From Stachybotrys elegans (Eukaryota; Ascomycota; Sordariomycetes; Hypocreales; Stachybotryaceae): DNA of 64,000 nucleotides. The stretch is from the NCBI GenBank assembly GCA_020746835.1, contig JAGPNK010000019.1, positions 372,001-436,000 on the forward strand. The letters run 5' to 3'. The notes below the pieces were generated by a model. The model was given only the letters and a program-made list of their open reading frames with translations, made no database searches and had not been told where the DNA came from. Position numbers and translations under genes: made by a program. This document shows, one piece after another, positions 63,152 through 64,000 of the stretch; position 1 is the stretch's first letter; every line of letters begins with the position of its first letter.

Positions 63152-64000
63152 CATGTTGACACAAGTTTGGGTTAGGGATTCCGAGTCGGGTATGCCTAAG
63201 ATGTCGTTCCCAAACTTTCTGATCATATGTAGTATCGAGCGGCTACTTACCATCCATACTAATGCAAGCTATATAAGATGACGGCTGGACACGTTAAAAG
63301 CTTTTTACCCATCCTGGAAGGGTCTCAAGATCAACTTTATGAGATGTCTCTCGGGCCGCCTATCCCAGTCCAGTACATCGTAGCAGGAACGGTCCGGATT
63401 TCACAGATCTTTCCCCTTGAGGATATCCGCCTGATGAAATATTGAGACTTCCAAAATTTCACCAGAATTGCAGGATGCTTAAGGAATCAAGCCAGAATGG
63501 GATTTACAAATATTATATAATATTAGCCAAGTGAGAAAGAGACTGGCTCCAGCCAGAAGCCCTATTGGAGACCAAAAAGACTAGAAGAGACATGGCGGAT
63601 ACTCCCTCCTGCCTTGGGCGTCATAGGTTGGCAAGAAGCTTTGTTGGTAGTAGGTGCAAACTAAGGTTGAACTGAATTAACTTATGCCTACGGCTGAATG
63701 ACCGTGCTTTAAATAAGTGGTATCTTCCGTGCAGAAGGTCACCACTCAACACTTTCTACGATTACTTCAGACAAATTACTGCCGATGTCTTATTGAGTAC
63801 TGTCTCAGAGTCCGGATAGCGTTTTTTATCTACCCCTGCCCCGAAAGCGACACGATCTCGAAATGAAAGTTCATTTTGGACACAACGTTGATGAGCCTTG
63901 AAATATTTCACAGCATGGTGCCACGTCACCAGGGTGCCGTGCATGCTGCTCCAGGATGGCCGCTAATGGATATGGTACGTGTCCAGGTCAATAATATTTT
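63152..64000. other. Window end, no supported gene
   Basis: AT-rich flank with short open stretches only. Nothing recognised. Confidence 0.45.

Overview
The window is nuclear DNA of a filamentous ascomycete. The genes are split by short GT-AG introns (46 to about 110 nt). The families are typical of Pezizomycotina: a CVNH lectin, an Egh16-type secreted protein, a fungal Zn2Cys6 factor, a rhodopsin-domain membrane protein, HET and NLR remnants, and a CorA-like protein. One AT-rich island looks RIP-mutated. A hypocrealean, host-associated fungus would fit, but order and species cannot be fixed from the sequence. Bacterial features (operons, CRISPR, rRNA) are absent and no convincing intact tRNA was seen.

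Layout. 0-7.1 kb: the 3' part of a membrane protein gene, a CVNH lectin gene, and decayed pieces (a truncated Zn2Cys6 factor running into an RNase D-like pseudogene, plus an unknown gene with a stop). 7.2-15 kb: an intact block with an Egh16-like secreted protein, a ten-exon MFS permease, a GNAT acetyltransferase and a stand-alone enoyl-reductase-like MDR protein. 15-20.5 kb: a small secreted-protein fragment, a Rad21-like kleisin and a kinase-fold protein. 20.9-22.4 kb: an FG-GAP pseudogene and the AT-rich repeat island. 22.4-29.4 kb: a compact trio of a vWA protein with zinc knuckles, a CorA-like membrane protein and an E2 ubiquitin-conjugating/F-box-like protein. 30-33 kb: fused relics of a TAP-type peptidase and a chitinase C-terminus. 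33.4-44.5 kb: a rhodopsin-domain protein, an SDR, a 5'-truncated GFA-family gene framed by inverted repeat copies, and a large copper P1B-ATPase. 45-53 kb: mostly relics, including a DUF3433-like fragment and a fungal subtilisin-like conflict protein. 53.3-57 kb: an intronless 1236-codon gene joining an RNase T2 domain to a flavin oxidase and ending in HDEL. 57.5-64 kb: NLR and HET relics and repeat copies.

How the genes fit together. This is an accessory, gene-graveyard type of region. Intact secreted, transport and detoxification genes alternate with broken self/non-self recognition genes (NLR, HET, subtilisin-like, FG-GAP) and with a dispersed repeat of about 150 bp that looks protein-coding. 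Copies of this repeat lie at the edges of several broken genes. The most unusual intact gene is the RNase T2-flavin oxidase fusion with an ER-retrieval tail. The most system-like neighbourhood is the vWA / CorA-like / E2 trio. Exon boundaries are read by eye from splice motifs and reading frame; none is backed by transcript data.
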